NCBI RefSeq assembly: GCF_028888695.1
Contig: NZ_PNFF01000001.1
Coordinates: forward strand, 319,501-383,500
DNA from: Bacillus methanolicus
GTDB lineage: Bacteria > Bacillota > Bacilli > Bacillales > Cytobacillaceae
Direction: 5' to 3'
DNA: 64,000 nucleotides
Part shown: positions 43,038 through 51,412 of the stretch, in pieces
How positions within the stretch are numbered: position 1 is the stretch's first letter
Layout of the letters: each line of letters starts with the position of its first letter
The notes under the pieces: generated by a model
Seen by the model: the letters and a program-made list of their open reading frames with translations, nothing else
Told to the model about the DNA's origin: nothing
The model's database searches: none
Made by a program: the position numbers and the translations under genes

Positions 43038-43229
43038 ATGGGTGGGATCATTTTCTGCTTTTTTGTTCTTAGTGCTGTTCTGTTATATGGTACGATCCAT
43101 TATCTTATTGCAACTAAAAAGCCGGGTGTATATCCTCCAAAACATGTATTAAAGAAAAGGGCAGGTACTCTTGCTGCAGGAGGAATAGCCGTTTTAATTC
43201 TAGGCATTTTGCTTCTTTCTTTTCGATAA
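43038..43229 (+). CDS. Small membrane protein, two helices (63 aa)
   Basis: GAAAGGAGTGGGAAC precedes the ATG at 43038. Two hydrophobic helices, about 2-24 (GGIIFCFFVLSAVLLYGTIH) and 44-62 (LAAGGIAVLILGILLLS), flank a basic loop KKPGVYPPKHVLKKRAG. A terminator follows. Convergent with trpP. Family not recognised. Confidence 0.7.
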   Translation: MGGIIFCFFVLSAVLLYGTIHYLIATKKPGVYPPKHVLKKRAGTLAAGGIAVLILGILLLSFR

Positions 43230-43257
43230 AGAGCTGTTTATGTATTGATACCTAACA

Positions 43258-43284
43258 AAAAAGAACCCTTTGAGGGTTCTTTTC
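43258..43284 (+). terminator. Terminator after the 63-residue membrane protein
   Basis: AAAAGAACCCT and AGGGTTCTTTT form a perfect stem with a short TTG loop. Confidence 0.92.
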
Positions 43285-43347
43285 ATATCAGGCTTTACCT
43301 CTCCATGAATGAGGTCAAAAGACATATCATAATAGGATATGCTAATA

Positions 43348-43881
43348 TCAACTGCTAATTGTCTTGGTTTGATGAGTAATTTTTGTTCTTTTCACAATTC
43401 CATTTGCCACCGGATAAAGAATAACCATCACAATCGTATTGACCGCTGACGCTGGCAATACAACCGTTCCAAATAATGCGGCAAATGGTCCGGGAAGACC
43501 TACAATCAAATATGCTGATCCTAAAAAGACGATTCCTGAAATGATCGTGCCAACAGCAGTTAAGACTGCAACACTAAAAATCGACGATCTGAAATTTTTT
43601 AGTGCAAGAAATAACCCATAGAAAATAAACGAAGTTACCAGTTTATCAATAATGTTTGGGAACAAGCCTGCAGGGAATGTAGTAGTTAAACCTGAAATTA
43701 GTCCGGTAACTAAACCTAATAAGAGGACGTTCTTTTTTTCAGGAAACAGGATGATTCCCAAAAACATCATAGTTAACATCATATCCGGTTTCATCCCCAG
43801 GAAAAATCCGGGCACAACCGCGTGCAAAACGGCACCAATTCCTACTAATAAGGACAAGGCTACAAGACTTCTTGTATTCAT
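43348..43881 (-). CDS. trpP: Tryptophan transporter TrpP (YhaG)
   Basis: This 177-residue membrane protein has about five helices and the TrpP features GIGAVLHAVVPGFFLGMKPDM, FPAGLFPNIIDKLVTSFIFY and VVLPASAVNTIVMVILYPVANG. It is predicted to import tryptophan. The ATG at 43881 overlaps a run of TAG/GAG triplets that form a TRAP site, matching the known translational control of B. subtilis trpP. It stands between hpr/yhaH and serC as in that genome. Confidence 0.92.
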   Translation of the reverse strand: MNTRSLVALSLLVGIGAVLHAVVPGFFLGMKPDMMLTMMFLGIILFPEKKNVLLLGLVTGLISGLTTTFPAGLFPNIIDKLVTSFIFYGLFLALKNFRSSIFSVAVLTAVGTIISGIVFLGSAYLIVGLPGPFAALFGTVVLPASAVNTIVMVILYPVANGIVKRTKITHQTKTISS

Positions 43882-43883
43882 TT

Positions 43884-43906
43884 CTCAACTCTCCTCTGCT
43901 CATCTA
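43884..43906 (-). promoter_or_regulatory. TRAP-binding triplet run over the trpP ribosome binding site
   Basis: On the minus strand one TAG and four GAG triplets follow each other with exactly two bases between them, ending two bases before the ATG. Two of them make up the Shine-Dalgarno region. Tryptophan-bound TRAP would cover it and block translation. Further TAG/GAG triplets lie at about 43927-43932. Confidence 0.8.
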
Positions 43907-44002
43907 AAAGTATCTTTTCCTGCAGTGCTCTATATGCCTGCAGCGAAAAGGTTTTAATAATTATACCATACATGACCTGCGTAAAAAAGCACAAATTTTT
44001 TG

Positions 44003-45085
44003 TTAATATTGTTTTTGGAAGCTTTTCATAAAATCAGCCAGTTTTGCAACATGATCAAGCGGGACTGCATTATAGATGGAAGCCCTGCATCCGCCGATTG
44101 AACGGTGGCCTTTTAAGCCGATAAAACCTTTTTCCTTAGCTTGTGCCAGGAAGCTCGCAGTGACTTCATCTGATTTAAGTCGAAATGTAACATTCATTTG
44201 TGAACGGCTTTCGGGATCTGCATGGCCTAAATAAAAACCGTCGCTGTTATCAATGACGTCATACAATATTTTTGCCTTTTGTTCATTCAGTTCCGAAATT
44301 TTTTCTACTCCACCAATTGATTCCAGCCATTCAAGCACTAACTTGAATAAGTAAATGGCAAGAGTTGGAGGGGTGTTATAAAGTGAATCATTTTCCGCAT
44401 GGGTTCGGTAATTTAACATAACAGGAAGCTCGTCCTTGGCGCGGGACAACAATTCCTTTTTAATAATGACAACGGTTAATCCTGAAGGCCCCAGATTCTT
44501 TTGTGCTCCGGCATAGATTAAGCCAAAATCTTGAACGTTTATCGGCTTGCTCAATATATCACTTGACATATCGGCAACAAGAGGGGCACCCAAGTTTTTT
44601 GGGAATGTATGCCATTGCGTGCCATGTATTGTTTCGTTGCTTGTGATATGAACATAAGCGGCATCACTTTGCACTTGTACACCGGATATATCGGGGATTG
44701 CTTTATAATTGTTTTCTTTTCCTGAAGCAAGGATTGAAGTTTGCCCTATTTTTTTTGCTTCTTTTAATGCTTTTTCAGACCAGGAACCGGTAAGCACATA
44801 GTATCCCGTTTTTCCCGGTTGAAGCAGGTTCATCGGCACCATCGAAAATTGCAGACTGGCCCCGCCCTGAAGCAAGAGAACTTCATAATCATCCGGTATT
44901 TGCATAAGTTTCCGGAGAAGAGAAACAGCTCCAAAGTGAACTTCTTCATAATCTTTGCTGCGATGACTTAATTCCATTAAAGACATGCCCGTATCATTAA
45001 AATTGAACCATTCATTCGCTGCTTTTTGCAATACAGCCTCTGGGAGCGCAGCAGGCCCAGCATTAAAGTTAAACGCGCGATTCAT
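44003..45085 (-). CDS. serC: Phosphoserine aminotransferase
   Basis: This PLP enzyme converts 3-phosphohydroxypyruvate to phosphoserine in serine synthesis. The 360 residues open with FNFNAGPAALPEAVL, carry LELSHRSKDYEEV-like residues 36-50, LLQGGASLQFSMVP, and the PLP lysine Lys196 in YAGAQKNLGPSGLTVV, and end with GHRSIGGCRASIYNA. GGAGGGTACATTC precedes the ATG at 45085. Monocistronic; I saw no T-box leader. Confidence 0.96.
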   Translation of the reverse strand: MNRAFNFNAGPAALPEAVLQKAANEWFNFNDTGMSLMELSHRSKDYEEVHFGAVSLLRKLMQIPDDYEVLLLQGGASLQFSMVPMNLLQPGKTGYYVLTGSWSEKALKEAKKIGQTSILASGKENNYKAIPDISGVQVQSDAAYVHITSNETIHGTQWHTFPKNLGAPLVADMSSDILSKPINVQDFGLIYAGAQKNLGPSGLTVVIIKKELLSRAKDELPVMLNYRTHAENDSLYNTPPTLAIYLFKLVLEWLESIGGVEKISELNEQKAKILYDVIDNSDGFYLGHADPESRSQMNVTFRLKSDEVTASFLAQAKEKGFIGLKGHRSIGGCRASIYNAVPLDHVAKLADFMKSFQKQY

Positions 45086-45202
45086 GAATGTACCCTCCGT
45101 ATCAAATCAATTTGGAAATGCTATGATGGACTAAAGAAAAAAGATATTTCTATCCTATCAAAAATTTCGAAAAATAACAGAAGGGAAATTGAATTTTTTT
45201 AG

Positions 45203-45233
45203 AAAAAAAAGCCCCTGTTTTTTATACAGGAGC
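45203..45233 (-). terminator. Terminator after hit
   Basis: On the minus strand GCTCCTGT and ACAGGGGC form an 8-bp stem (one G-T pair) around ATAAAAA, followed by eight T residues. Confidence 0.93.
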
Positions 45234-45242
45234 GTGATTACA

Positions 45243-45662
45243 TTACAAATGTTTGCTGATATTTTCCGCTATTTTCTTCAGATCTTCAGGTGTGTATTCA
45301 CTTGTATTGGTTTTCCAGACAGCACCGAATCCATCGCCTTTTCCGTAGCGGGGAATGATGTGAATATGGTAATGAAATACGGTTTGGCCGGCTGCTTCGC
45401 CATTATTATTAACTAAATTCATACCGGCAGGGTTAACTGTTTTTTTTATTGCATTTGCAATTTCCGGAACAACTTCAAACAAGTTTCGTGCAATTTCCGG
45501 AGTAAGTTCATAAACGTTTTCTTTATGTATTTTTGGTATCACAAGTGTGTGACCTTCTGTCACCTGGCTAATGTCAAGAAATGCAAGGACATGTTCATTT
45601 TCATAAACTTTCGCGGATGGAATTTCTCCATTGACGATTTTGCAAAAAATACAATCGCTCAT
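45243..45662 (-). CDS. hit: HIT-family hydrolase
   Basis: This 139-residue protein of the HIT family hydrolyses nucleotide-phosphoramidate or dinucleotide substrates. It has CIFCKIVNGEIPSAKVYE with a zinc-type Cys pair, the EGHTLVIPKIH strand and the catalytic triad motif FHYHIHIIPRYG (His97, His99, His101). GGAAGG lies 8 bases before the ATG at 45662. Divergent from ecsA, as in B. subtilis. Confidence 0.94.
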   Translation of the reverse strand: MSDCIFCKIVNGEIPSAKVYENEHVLAFLDISQVTEGHTLVIPKIHKENVYELTPEIARNLFEVVPEIANAIKKTVNPAGMNLVNNNGEAAGQTVFHYHIHIIPRYGKGDGFGAVWKTNTSEYTPEDLKKIAENISKHL

Positions 45663-45740
45663 ATACAACATCCTTCCAATGCGTTTTATCCATATAGGCT
45701 TGGAATGCTTGCCTTTTCTTGGTATTTTATCATAATTTTA

Positions 45741-45780
45741 AAGATAAAGAAATAAGGCAGGATTCGTGTGGAATCCTGCC
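45741..45780 (-). terminator. Hairpin with perfect 10-bp stem upstream of hit
   Basis: GGCAGGATTC-GTGTG-GAATCCTGCC (45756-45780) is followed on the minus strand by TTATTTCTTTATC. It lies upstream of the hit start, so it could end a minus-strand transcript coming from the gene-free region 45781-46171, or act as an attenuator in the hit leader. Confidence 0.5.
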
Positions 45781-46171
45781 GTTGTGAAGGAGAAACGCTT
45801 CATTTTATACGCTCACTAAGTTAGCCTGCGATAAACACCTCATTTACAAATGATTAGTGTCTACTTCGATTTTTTCGTTCAAGGTGACCATCCCCTATTT
45901 TCTTTATATGTTTCACAACGTATAAAGCGGTTGACGATCTTTAACAAACACCTCATTCCGATAATGTGGTGCCGCATAGCGGGTTTTGAACGATTATGGT
46001 TAATCAGTACTTATTGTTCATCATAACCATCTTTTAATTAGGAACGAATTGAAGCATTTATTGAATGATATTGTCTTTAACAGACACCTCATTTCAAGGT
46101 ATGATGAAATTCATCATCAAACAATTGGTGTTTCCCCTTCGATAATTAGAATGTCCAGATAAAAAAGGAAT
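45781..46171 (-). other. Gene-free region with three copies of an AATGAGGTGTTT element
   Basis: On the minus strand AATGAGGTGT followed by (T/C)TGTTAAAG occurs at about 46094-46075 and 45957-45939, with a weaker copy AATGAGGTGTTTATCGCAG at about 45844-45826. Each copy contains a Shine-Dalgarno-like GAGGTG. Read from their ATG they open tiny frames of 23, 25 and 12 codons all beginning MRCL. The yhaH leader (AATGAGGTGTTTACTATG) is similar, so these may be orphan translation-initiation regions. No larger gene is present. Confidence 0.4.
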
Positions 46172-46264
46172 ATGCATAAATTTTTTCGTGAACATTTTTT
46201 CGTTGCTACTTATTTTATAAACCATTTTGCTAAAATAGAAATAAGAAAATTGGGAGGCGTTTAT

Positions 46265-47005
46265 ATGGCTTTGTTAGAAATAAGGAATGTAACAGGCGGA
46301 TATACGAAAAATCCTGTATTAAAAGATGTTTCATTCGATGTTCATTCAGGCGAAATCGTTGGCCTTATCGGCCTTAACGGTGCTGGAAAAAGCACGACAA
46401 TCAAACACGTGATCGGCCTGATGGAACCTCACAGCGGACAAATTACGATCAATGGCCTTGCATTTGAGCACGATAAAGAAACATACCGAAAACAGTTTGC
46501 CTTTGTACCGGAAACGCCGATTTTATATGATGAGCTGACACTTGAAGAGCATTTGAAAATAACCGCCATGGCTTACGGAATAGATGAACATACATACAAA
46601 ACAAGAATTGACGCTTTATTAGAAGAATTTCGCATGAAAAAAAGGCTGAAATGGTTTCCGGCTCATTTTTCGAAAGGGATGAAGCAAAAAGTAATGATCA
46701 TGTGTGCTTTTTTAGTACAGCCTTCTTTATATATTGTAGATGAGCCGTTTGTCGGACTTGATCCGCTTGGAATTCAATCGCTTTTAGATTTAATGAAAAA
46801 GATGAAAGAAAGCGGTGCGGGTATTTTGATGTCCACTCATATTTTGGCTACCGCGGAAAGATATTGCGACCGATTTGTTATTTTGCATGAAGGCAAGATA
46901 AGGGCAAAAGGTACGCTTGAGGAACTTCGCGATCAATTTTCAATGCCTGAAGCAACTTTGGATGACTTATATATTCAATTGACAAAGGAAGAAGACTATG
47001 TTTAA
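46265..47005 (+). CDS. ecsA: ABC transporter ATPase EcsA
   Basis: This 246-residue ATPase has Walker A GLNGAGKSTTI, Q-loop FVPETPILYDELT, signature FSKGMKQKV, Walker B LYIVDEPFVGLD and H-loop STHILAT. It pairs with EcsB; the complex affects protein secretion, competence and regulated proteolysis in B. subtilis. TTGGGAGGCG precedes the ATG at 46265; the longer frame from 46172 lacks a site. It overlaps ecsB by 8 bases. Confidence 0.94.
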   Translation: MALLEIRNVTGGYTKNPVLKDVSFDVHSGEIVGLIGLNGAGKSTTIKHVIGLMEPHSGQITINGLAFEHDKETYRKQFAFVPETPILYDELTLEEHLKITAMAYGIDEHTYKTRIDALLEEFRMKKRLKWFPAHFSKGMKQKVMIMCAFLVQPSLYIVDEPFVGLDPLGIQSLLDLMKKMKESGAGILMSTHILATAERYCDRFVILHEGKIRAKGTLEELRDQFSMPEATLDDLYIQLTKEEDYV

Positions 47006-48209
47006 TGCAGAAAAGCTTTGGAAAGAAAGAGCTGTTCGGACAAGCAAAGAGTTAAGCCGATATCTTCGCTATATTTTTAACGGCCATCTTGTCATTGTTT
47101 TTCTTTTTCTTCTTGGAACGGCAGCTTATTATTATCAGGAATGGATCAAAACGTTAACGCCTGACTTCCCGGCAGCTTTTATGATGGCTGTTATTATTGG
47201 CATTTTTTTAACGTATAGTCCTATTTATACTTTTTTGCTGGAAGCGGACGGAATTTTCCTTCTCCCTCTTGAGAATAAGCTATCCGGGTACTTTAAGCGT
47301 TCTATTATCGTAAGTTTTATTGTCCAGACTTATCTTCTAATTATCGTTTTGGCTGTTTTTATGCCGATGTATGTTCAAGTAAATAACGACCAGTTTCAAA
47401 TCTTTTTTTACTTTCTGATAATGCTTTTTATCGTTAAAGGCTGGAATTTAGCCGTGAGATGGCACATTCAATATTATATGGAGACGAATGTTCACTTCAT
47501 TGATTCATGTGTTCGATATTGCATCAATGCTGTGTTCTTGTATTTGCTTTTTTCGAATGCAAGCCATTTGTTTCTCATTTTAATATTTGCGGTTATGGGC
47601 ATCCTTTACGTATACTTCCGCTTACAAACAAAAAGCAAAGGGTTGAAATGGGAATATTTAATCGATCTTGAAGAAAGACGCATGACTTCGTTTTATCGGT
47701 TTGCGAATTTATTTACAGATGTTCCGAGGTTGAAAGATCGGATTAAGAGACGGAAATGGCTGGATTGGCTTTTGAACCGAGTTTCTTTCGACCATTCACG
47801 GACATATACCCATCTTTATGTAAGAACATTTTTTCGAGCAGGAGATTACTTTGGTTTGTTCATCCGTTTGACTCTTATCGGAGCAGTTGGTTTATACTTA
47901 ATTTCATTTGGTTTTGGACAGGTTTTGCTTGTCTTGCTGTTTTTATATTTGACAGGATTTCAGCTTCTGCCGCTATGGAATCACCATCAAAATATATTAT
48001 GGGTAAGTTTATATCCTGTAAAAGTTGATTTTAAGGTGAAGTCTTTTCACCGGTTGCTGCTGATAATTCTCATGATACAGAGCGTGGTCTTTTCTCTCTT
48101 CCTTTTATTGAAGGGAGAATGGGCCGAGGCATTGGCTGCACTCGTTGCGGGAAGTAGCTTCGCCTATTACTTTGTATTCATTTACAGCAAGAAACGATTG
48201 CAGTATTAA
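46998..48209 (+). CDS. ecsB: ABC transporter membrane subunit EcsB
   Basis: This 403-residue integral membrane protein has six to eight predicted helices, starting with LVIVFLFLLGTAAYYYQEW, and the EcsB family segment YKRSIIVSF-like region after PLENKLSGYF. Length matches B. subtilis EcsB (408). The ATG lies inside the 3' end of ecsA, after GGAAGAAG, so translation is coupled. A terminator follows, which separates it from ecsC. Confidence 0.92.
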   Translation: MFNAEKLWKERAVRTSKELSRYLRYIFNGHLVIVFLFLLGTAAYYYQEWIKTLTPDFPAAFMMAVIIGIFLTYSPIYTFLLEADGIFLLPLENKLSGYFKRSIIVSFIVQTYLLIIVLAVFMPMYVQVNNDQFQIFFYFLIMLFIVKGWNLAVRWHIQYYMETNVHFIDSCVRYCINAVFLYLLFSNASHLFLILIFAVMGILYVYFRLQTKSKGLKWEYLIDLEERRMTSFYRFANLFTDVPRLKDRIKRRKWLDWLLNRVSFDHSRTYTHLYVRTFFRAGDYFGLFIRLTLIGAVGLYLISFGFGQVLLVLLFLYLTGFQLLPLWNHHQNILWVSLYPVKVDFKVKSFHRLLLIILMIQSVVFSLFLLLKGEWAEALAALVAGSSFAYYFVFIYSKKRLQY

Positions 48210-48216
48210 AACAATT

Positions 48217-48250
48217 AATCCTTTCCTTGTTTAGGGAAAGGATTTTTTTC
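48217..48250 (+). terminator. Terminator after ecsB
   Basis: AATCCTTTCC and GGAAAGGATT form a perfect 10-bp stem around TTGTTTAG, followed by TTTTTTC. Confidence 0.94.
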
Positions 48251-48309
48251 GGAACATATCAATACATAGTCCGTATATAAGTAAGTGAAACAAAGAAGGA
48301 AGGGTTTGC

Positions 48310-49032
48310 ATGAGTGAATACGAATTGAAGATATATGAAGAAATAGAGAATTGGAAAAGAAAAATGCAAAAGAAATCCGGATTATTGAACCGGATTTCAA
48401 AAAAAGCCCAGAACAAAGTAAATGAGTTGATACCTGAAAAAGCGCACCAATTAATGACCGACGCGATTAAGAATATGGTAAAAGCAACATTAACAGGTTC
48501 CCATCTCATGACAAAAAAGCAGCAGGCGATAGGATTGTCATTGGCTGAGAAAGATCAGCTTCTAAGAAAGAAATTAGAGGTTTACCGGAAAACCGCAGCA
48601 ATCGAAGGGGCCGGAACGGGAGCAGGGGGTATTTTTCTTGGGTTAGCTGATTTTCCGCTATTGTTGTCGATTAAAATGAAATTTTTATTTGAGGCTGCTT
48701 CGATTTATGGATATGACACCAGTCTTTATGAAGAGCGCTTATTTCTCTTGCATGTTTTTCAATTAGCTTTTTCAAGTGATCAAAAGAGACAGGAAACATT
48801 GGTGCTAATCGAAGAATGGGAAGAACGGAAGAAGGAATTGTTAGACATGGATTGGCGCGAGTTCCAGCAGGAATACCGGGATTATATTGATTTTGTGAAA
48901 ATGCTGCAGCTTGTTCCCGGGGTTGGAGCGGTCGTAGGGGCATATGCCAATTACAATTTGCTGGATCATTTAGGTGAAACGGCCATGAATGCCTACCGGC
49001 TGCGATTATTAAAAGCGCCCCCGGCTTATTAA
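48310..49032 (+). CDS. ecsC: EcsC family protein
   Basis: This 240-residue protein belongs to the EcsC family: AIEGAGTGAGGIFLGLADFP is the conserved Gly-rich stretch near residue 100, followed by LLLSIKMKFLFEAASIYGYD and the closing LVPGVGAVVGAYANYNLLD. GAAGGAAGGG precedes the ATG at 48310. The family is soluble or membrane-associated and its function is unknown; loss in B. subtilis has no strong effect. Convergent with yhaA. Confidence 0.9.
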   Translation: MSEYELKIYEEIENWKRKMQKKSGLLNRISKKAQNKVNELIPEKAHQLMTDAIKNMVKATLTGSHLMTKKQQAIGLSLAEKDQLLRKKLEVYRKTAAIEGAGTGAGGIFLGLADFPLLLSIKMKFLFEAASIYGYDTSLYEERLFLLHVFQLAFSSDQKRQETLVLIEEWEERKKELLDMDWREFQQEYRDYIDFVKMLQLVPGVGAVVGAYANYNLLDHLGETAMNAYRLRLLKAPPAY

Positions 49033-49050
49033 TGCGGAGGCGTTTATTTC
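49008..49050. terminator. Probable bidirectional terminator between ecsC and yhaA
   Basis: AAAGCGCCCCCGGC and GCGGAGGCGTTT pair imperfectly around the ecsC stop codon region TTATTAAT. T-rich tails are present on both strands (TTTATTTC and TTTTAATAATC). Confidence 0.6.
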
Positions 49051-50261
49051 TAGACCATTTTTTCGGTTGCGGGTTCACTGTTTGCTTGTTTTGATTGGTA
49101 ATCAATTGCAGCAGTTCCAAGTGTTTTTGCTGCGATAAGCATTGCTTTTTCATCAATATCAAACTTTGGATGGTGGTGCGGGTATGCCTCATTTGCATGC
49201 GAAGGTTTGGCACCTGTGAAAAAGAAAGTTCCTTTTACATGTTGAAGGTAATAGGCGAAATCTTCGCCTCCCATATGCGGCTCCGTTTCCGTAATTTCCT
49301 TGACTTCTGGGACCTGCTTAGCGCAGTCAATCAGGAATTCAGTTTCTTCAAGATGGTTGACCACTGCCGGATAGCCTCGTTCATAAATATACTCGTATGA
49401 ACTGTTAGAAGTATAGCACGTTCCTTTTACGACTCTTTCAATCTCAGCTTCAATAAAGCTCCGTACTTCGTCGTTAAATGTGCGTACAGTTCCGATTAAT
49501 TTGGCTTTATCTGCGATGACATTAAAAGCATTATCAGCAACAAACGACCCGACAGTTACGACAGAAGAGTCGATCGGATTCACCTTGCGGCTGACGATTT
49601 GTTGCAGATTAATGACCAGCTGTGAAGCAGTCACAATGGCATCCTTCGTTTTATGCGGTTGCGCTCCGTGCCCGCCTTGGCCTTGGATGACGATTTCAAA
49701 CCTGTCTGCAGCTGCCATGATAGGCCCAACCCGGTATTGAATCGTGCCGGTCGGTTCAGTAGCCCATAAATGGGTTCCAAAAATAGCGTCAACACCTTCC
49801 AGGCATCCATCTTCAATCATCGTGATTGCTCCACCTGGCGCATACTCTTCGGCATGTTGATGAATCATCACATAATTTCCTTCTAATGCATCCCGCATTT
49901 CATGAAGGCATTTTGCCAACACAAGGAGAGTCGCTGTATGTCCGTCATGGCCGCAAGCGTGCATTACACCGGGAACGAGTGATTTATAAGGAACATCTTT
50001 TTCGTCCTGAATTGGCAGCGCATCAAAATCAGCTCTAAGAGCTACGGTTTTCCCCGGCTTTCCGCCATATATTTTCGCAACGACCCCGTTTCCGCCGACA
50101 TTTCCTCTTACTTCAATTCCGAGTTTTTCATAATAAGTTTTTATGTAGCGGGCGGTATTTTTTTCTTGAAAAGATAATTCGGGATGCTGGTGCAGATATC
50201 TTCTTATAGAAACCATTTCTTCATAAGAATTTTGCAGTTTTGCATATAATTTTTCTTTCAT
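49050..50261 (-). CDS. yhaA: M20 family amidohydrolase YhaA
   Basis: This 403-residue metallopeptidase-fold enzyme removes acyl groups from N-acyl amino acids or related amides. It carries HPELSFQE, ALRADFDALPIQDE (metal Asp), VMHACGHDGHTA (metal His), QHAEEYAPGG with the catalytic Glu, and MGGEDFAYY near the end, with a lid domain about 185-300. Length is close to B. subtilis YhaA (396). AGGAGGAATTCCT precedes the ATG at 50261. The tandem repeat array lies upstream. Substrate uncertain. Confidence 0.9.
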   Translation of the reverse strand: MKEKLYAKLQNSYEEMVSIRRYLHQHPELSFQEKNTARYIKTYYEKLGIEVRGNVGGNGVVAKIYGGKPGKTVALRADFDALPIQDEKDVPYKSLVPGVMHACGHDGHTATLLVLAKCLHEMRDALEGNYVMIHQHAEEYAPGGAITMIEDGCLEGVDAIFGTHLWATEPTGTIQYRVGPIMAAADRFEIVIQGQGGHGAQPHKTKDAIVTASQLVINLQQIVSRKVNPIDSSVVTVGSFVADNAFNVIADKAKLIGTVRTFNDEVRSFIEAEIERVVKGTCYTSNSSYEYIYERGYPAVVNHLEETEFLIDCAKQVPEVKEITETEPHMGGEDFAYYLQHVKGTFFFTGAKPSHANEAYPHHHPKFDIDEKAMLIAAKTLGTAAIDYQSKQANSEPATEKMV

Positions 50262-50402
50262 AGGAATTCCTCCTATATTAATAAAACAATTTTCAGTTTT
50301 TCGATAATTATAACATTATTTATTTTCATTAAGAGAAATAATATATTAAAAGTACAGGTTTTTGAGAACCTGTTCTAAAGGAAACTTACAAATGTGATCA
50401 AC

Positions 50403-50592
50403 GTCTTATAAATCAAGATAAAGGCTGATATATCAGAATGACGACTCATAAATCGGAATGAAAGCTCATATTTCGGAATAACGGCTCATAAACCGAAATA
50501 AAGGCTCATTTATCAGAACGACGGCTCATAAATCAAAATAAGGGGTCATATATCAAAATGACGGCTCATAAATCGGAATAAAGGCTGATATC
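50403..50592. repeat. Tandem array of a 20-bp repeat, nine and a half copies
   Basis: The unit GGCTCATAAATCGGAATAAA repeats head to tail with exactly 20-bp period at 50403, 50423, 50443, 50463, 50483, 50503, 50523, 50543 and 50563, with a final half copy at 50583-50592. Copies differ at a few positions, and alternate between ATAAATC...ATAAA and ATATATC...ATGAC forms, suggesting growth by a 40-bp dimer. There is no spacer and no open frame. It lies between hmoB and yhaA. Confidence 0.93.
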
Positions 50593-50644
50593 CTTCCCTA
50601 GGTCATGATTCGGAGCGAGCAACCCCCTAAACTTTTTCAGTTTT

Positions 50645-51151
50645 TTAATCTCCTTCAGGGATGACATATTTCGTAATATAAGAAGGACCGGAAAATATTT
50701 TCTGCTTTTCCACCCCGACGTCTGTTTCCTTCTTATCATGGGCTTTTTCAAAAGCCTTTGATTTTTGCCATCTCTCAAATCCTTGTTCATTTTCCCAAAG
50801 AGTCAGAATGATATACGTATTGGAAGACAGTGGGCGCAATACTCGTATGGCCGCAAATCCCGGCTGATTTTCGATCGATCTTGATCTGTTTTTAAAACGG
50901 TATTCAAACACCGGCCTGCCTTCATCAGTGACGGGGATATGATTTAAGACAGCAAACCCTGCATTTTCAAATGTACCGGATGAATCGATGACTTCATATT
51001 TGCGCGGTTCTTTGAATACACTTTTTCCTTCAGTTTCATGTAAAAGCAAGGAATTTTCGGAATTTTGCATAAGAATTATATATTCAGAGGGATGTTTTTC
51101 TTTCAGAGTTTTTAAATATTCATATGTTCCAGACGTAATATATAGGTTCAA
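50645..51151 (-). CDS. hmoB: Heme-degrading monooxygenase HmoB (YhgC)
   Basis: This 168-residue ABM-fold protein opens heme to release iron. The C-terminal ABM domain includes NQPGFAAIRVLRPL, YIILTLWENEQGFERWQKS and the His of KAFEKAHD. It matches B. subtilis HmoB (166) from the start LNLYITSGTYEYLK. The TTG at 51151 is chosen because AGAGGTGG ends 6 bases before it; the longer frame to 51253 has no site and no homology. Divergent from hemEHY, so heme breakdown and synthesis share one control region. Confidence 0.9.
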   Translation of the reverse strand: MNLYITSGTYEYLKTLKEKHPSEYIILMQNSENSLLLHETEGKSVFKEPRKYEVIDSSGTFENAGFAVLNHIPVTDEGRPVFEYRFKNRSRSIENQPGFAAIRVLRPLSSNTYIILTLWENEQGFERWQKSKAFEKAHDKKETDVGVEKQKIFSGPSYITKYVIPEGD

Positions 51152-51257
51152 TTTTGGCCACCTCTTTGAATAATGATCATCTTTTTTCATTATACATTCG
51201 AGCCTTGATAAATCATAATCATGTTGACTGTAGACGTGTGTGAAAATCGTCAAATTA

Positions 51258-51293
51258 TTGACATTTTACTATGTTATCTATACAAACATAGTA
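51258..51293. promoter_or_regulatory. Perfect dyad within the hmoB-hemE intergenic region
   Basis: TACTATGTT (51267-51275) and AACATAGTA (51285-51293) are perfect 9-base inverted arms 9 bases apart. A TTGACA at 51258-51263 precedes it on the plus strand. The dyad could be an operator for a heme- or iron-responsive regulator of one or both divergent units. No regulator is identified. Confidence 0.5.
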
Positions 51294-51412
51294 GAAAAGG
51301 CTATAGTGTAAACAGTTCATTATATGTACGTATTTTAAAAAATTTTTTATTCCTCCTGTTATATATTACAATAGATTGACTGACACTTTTTATTGAAAGG
51401 TGGATTTCCCTG

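Noticed and set aside
45086-45200. T-box or SAM leader before serC
   Set aside because: Only about 100 bases are available before hit, with no specifier stem, T-box sequence or antiterminator.
50403-50592. CRISPR array
   Set aside because: The repeats are contiguous with no unique spacers, and there are no cas genes in the window.
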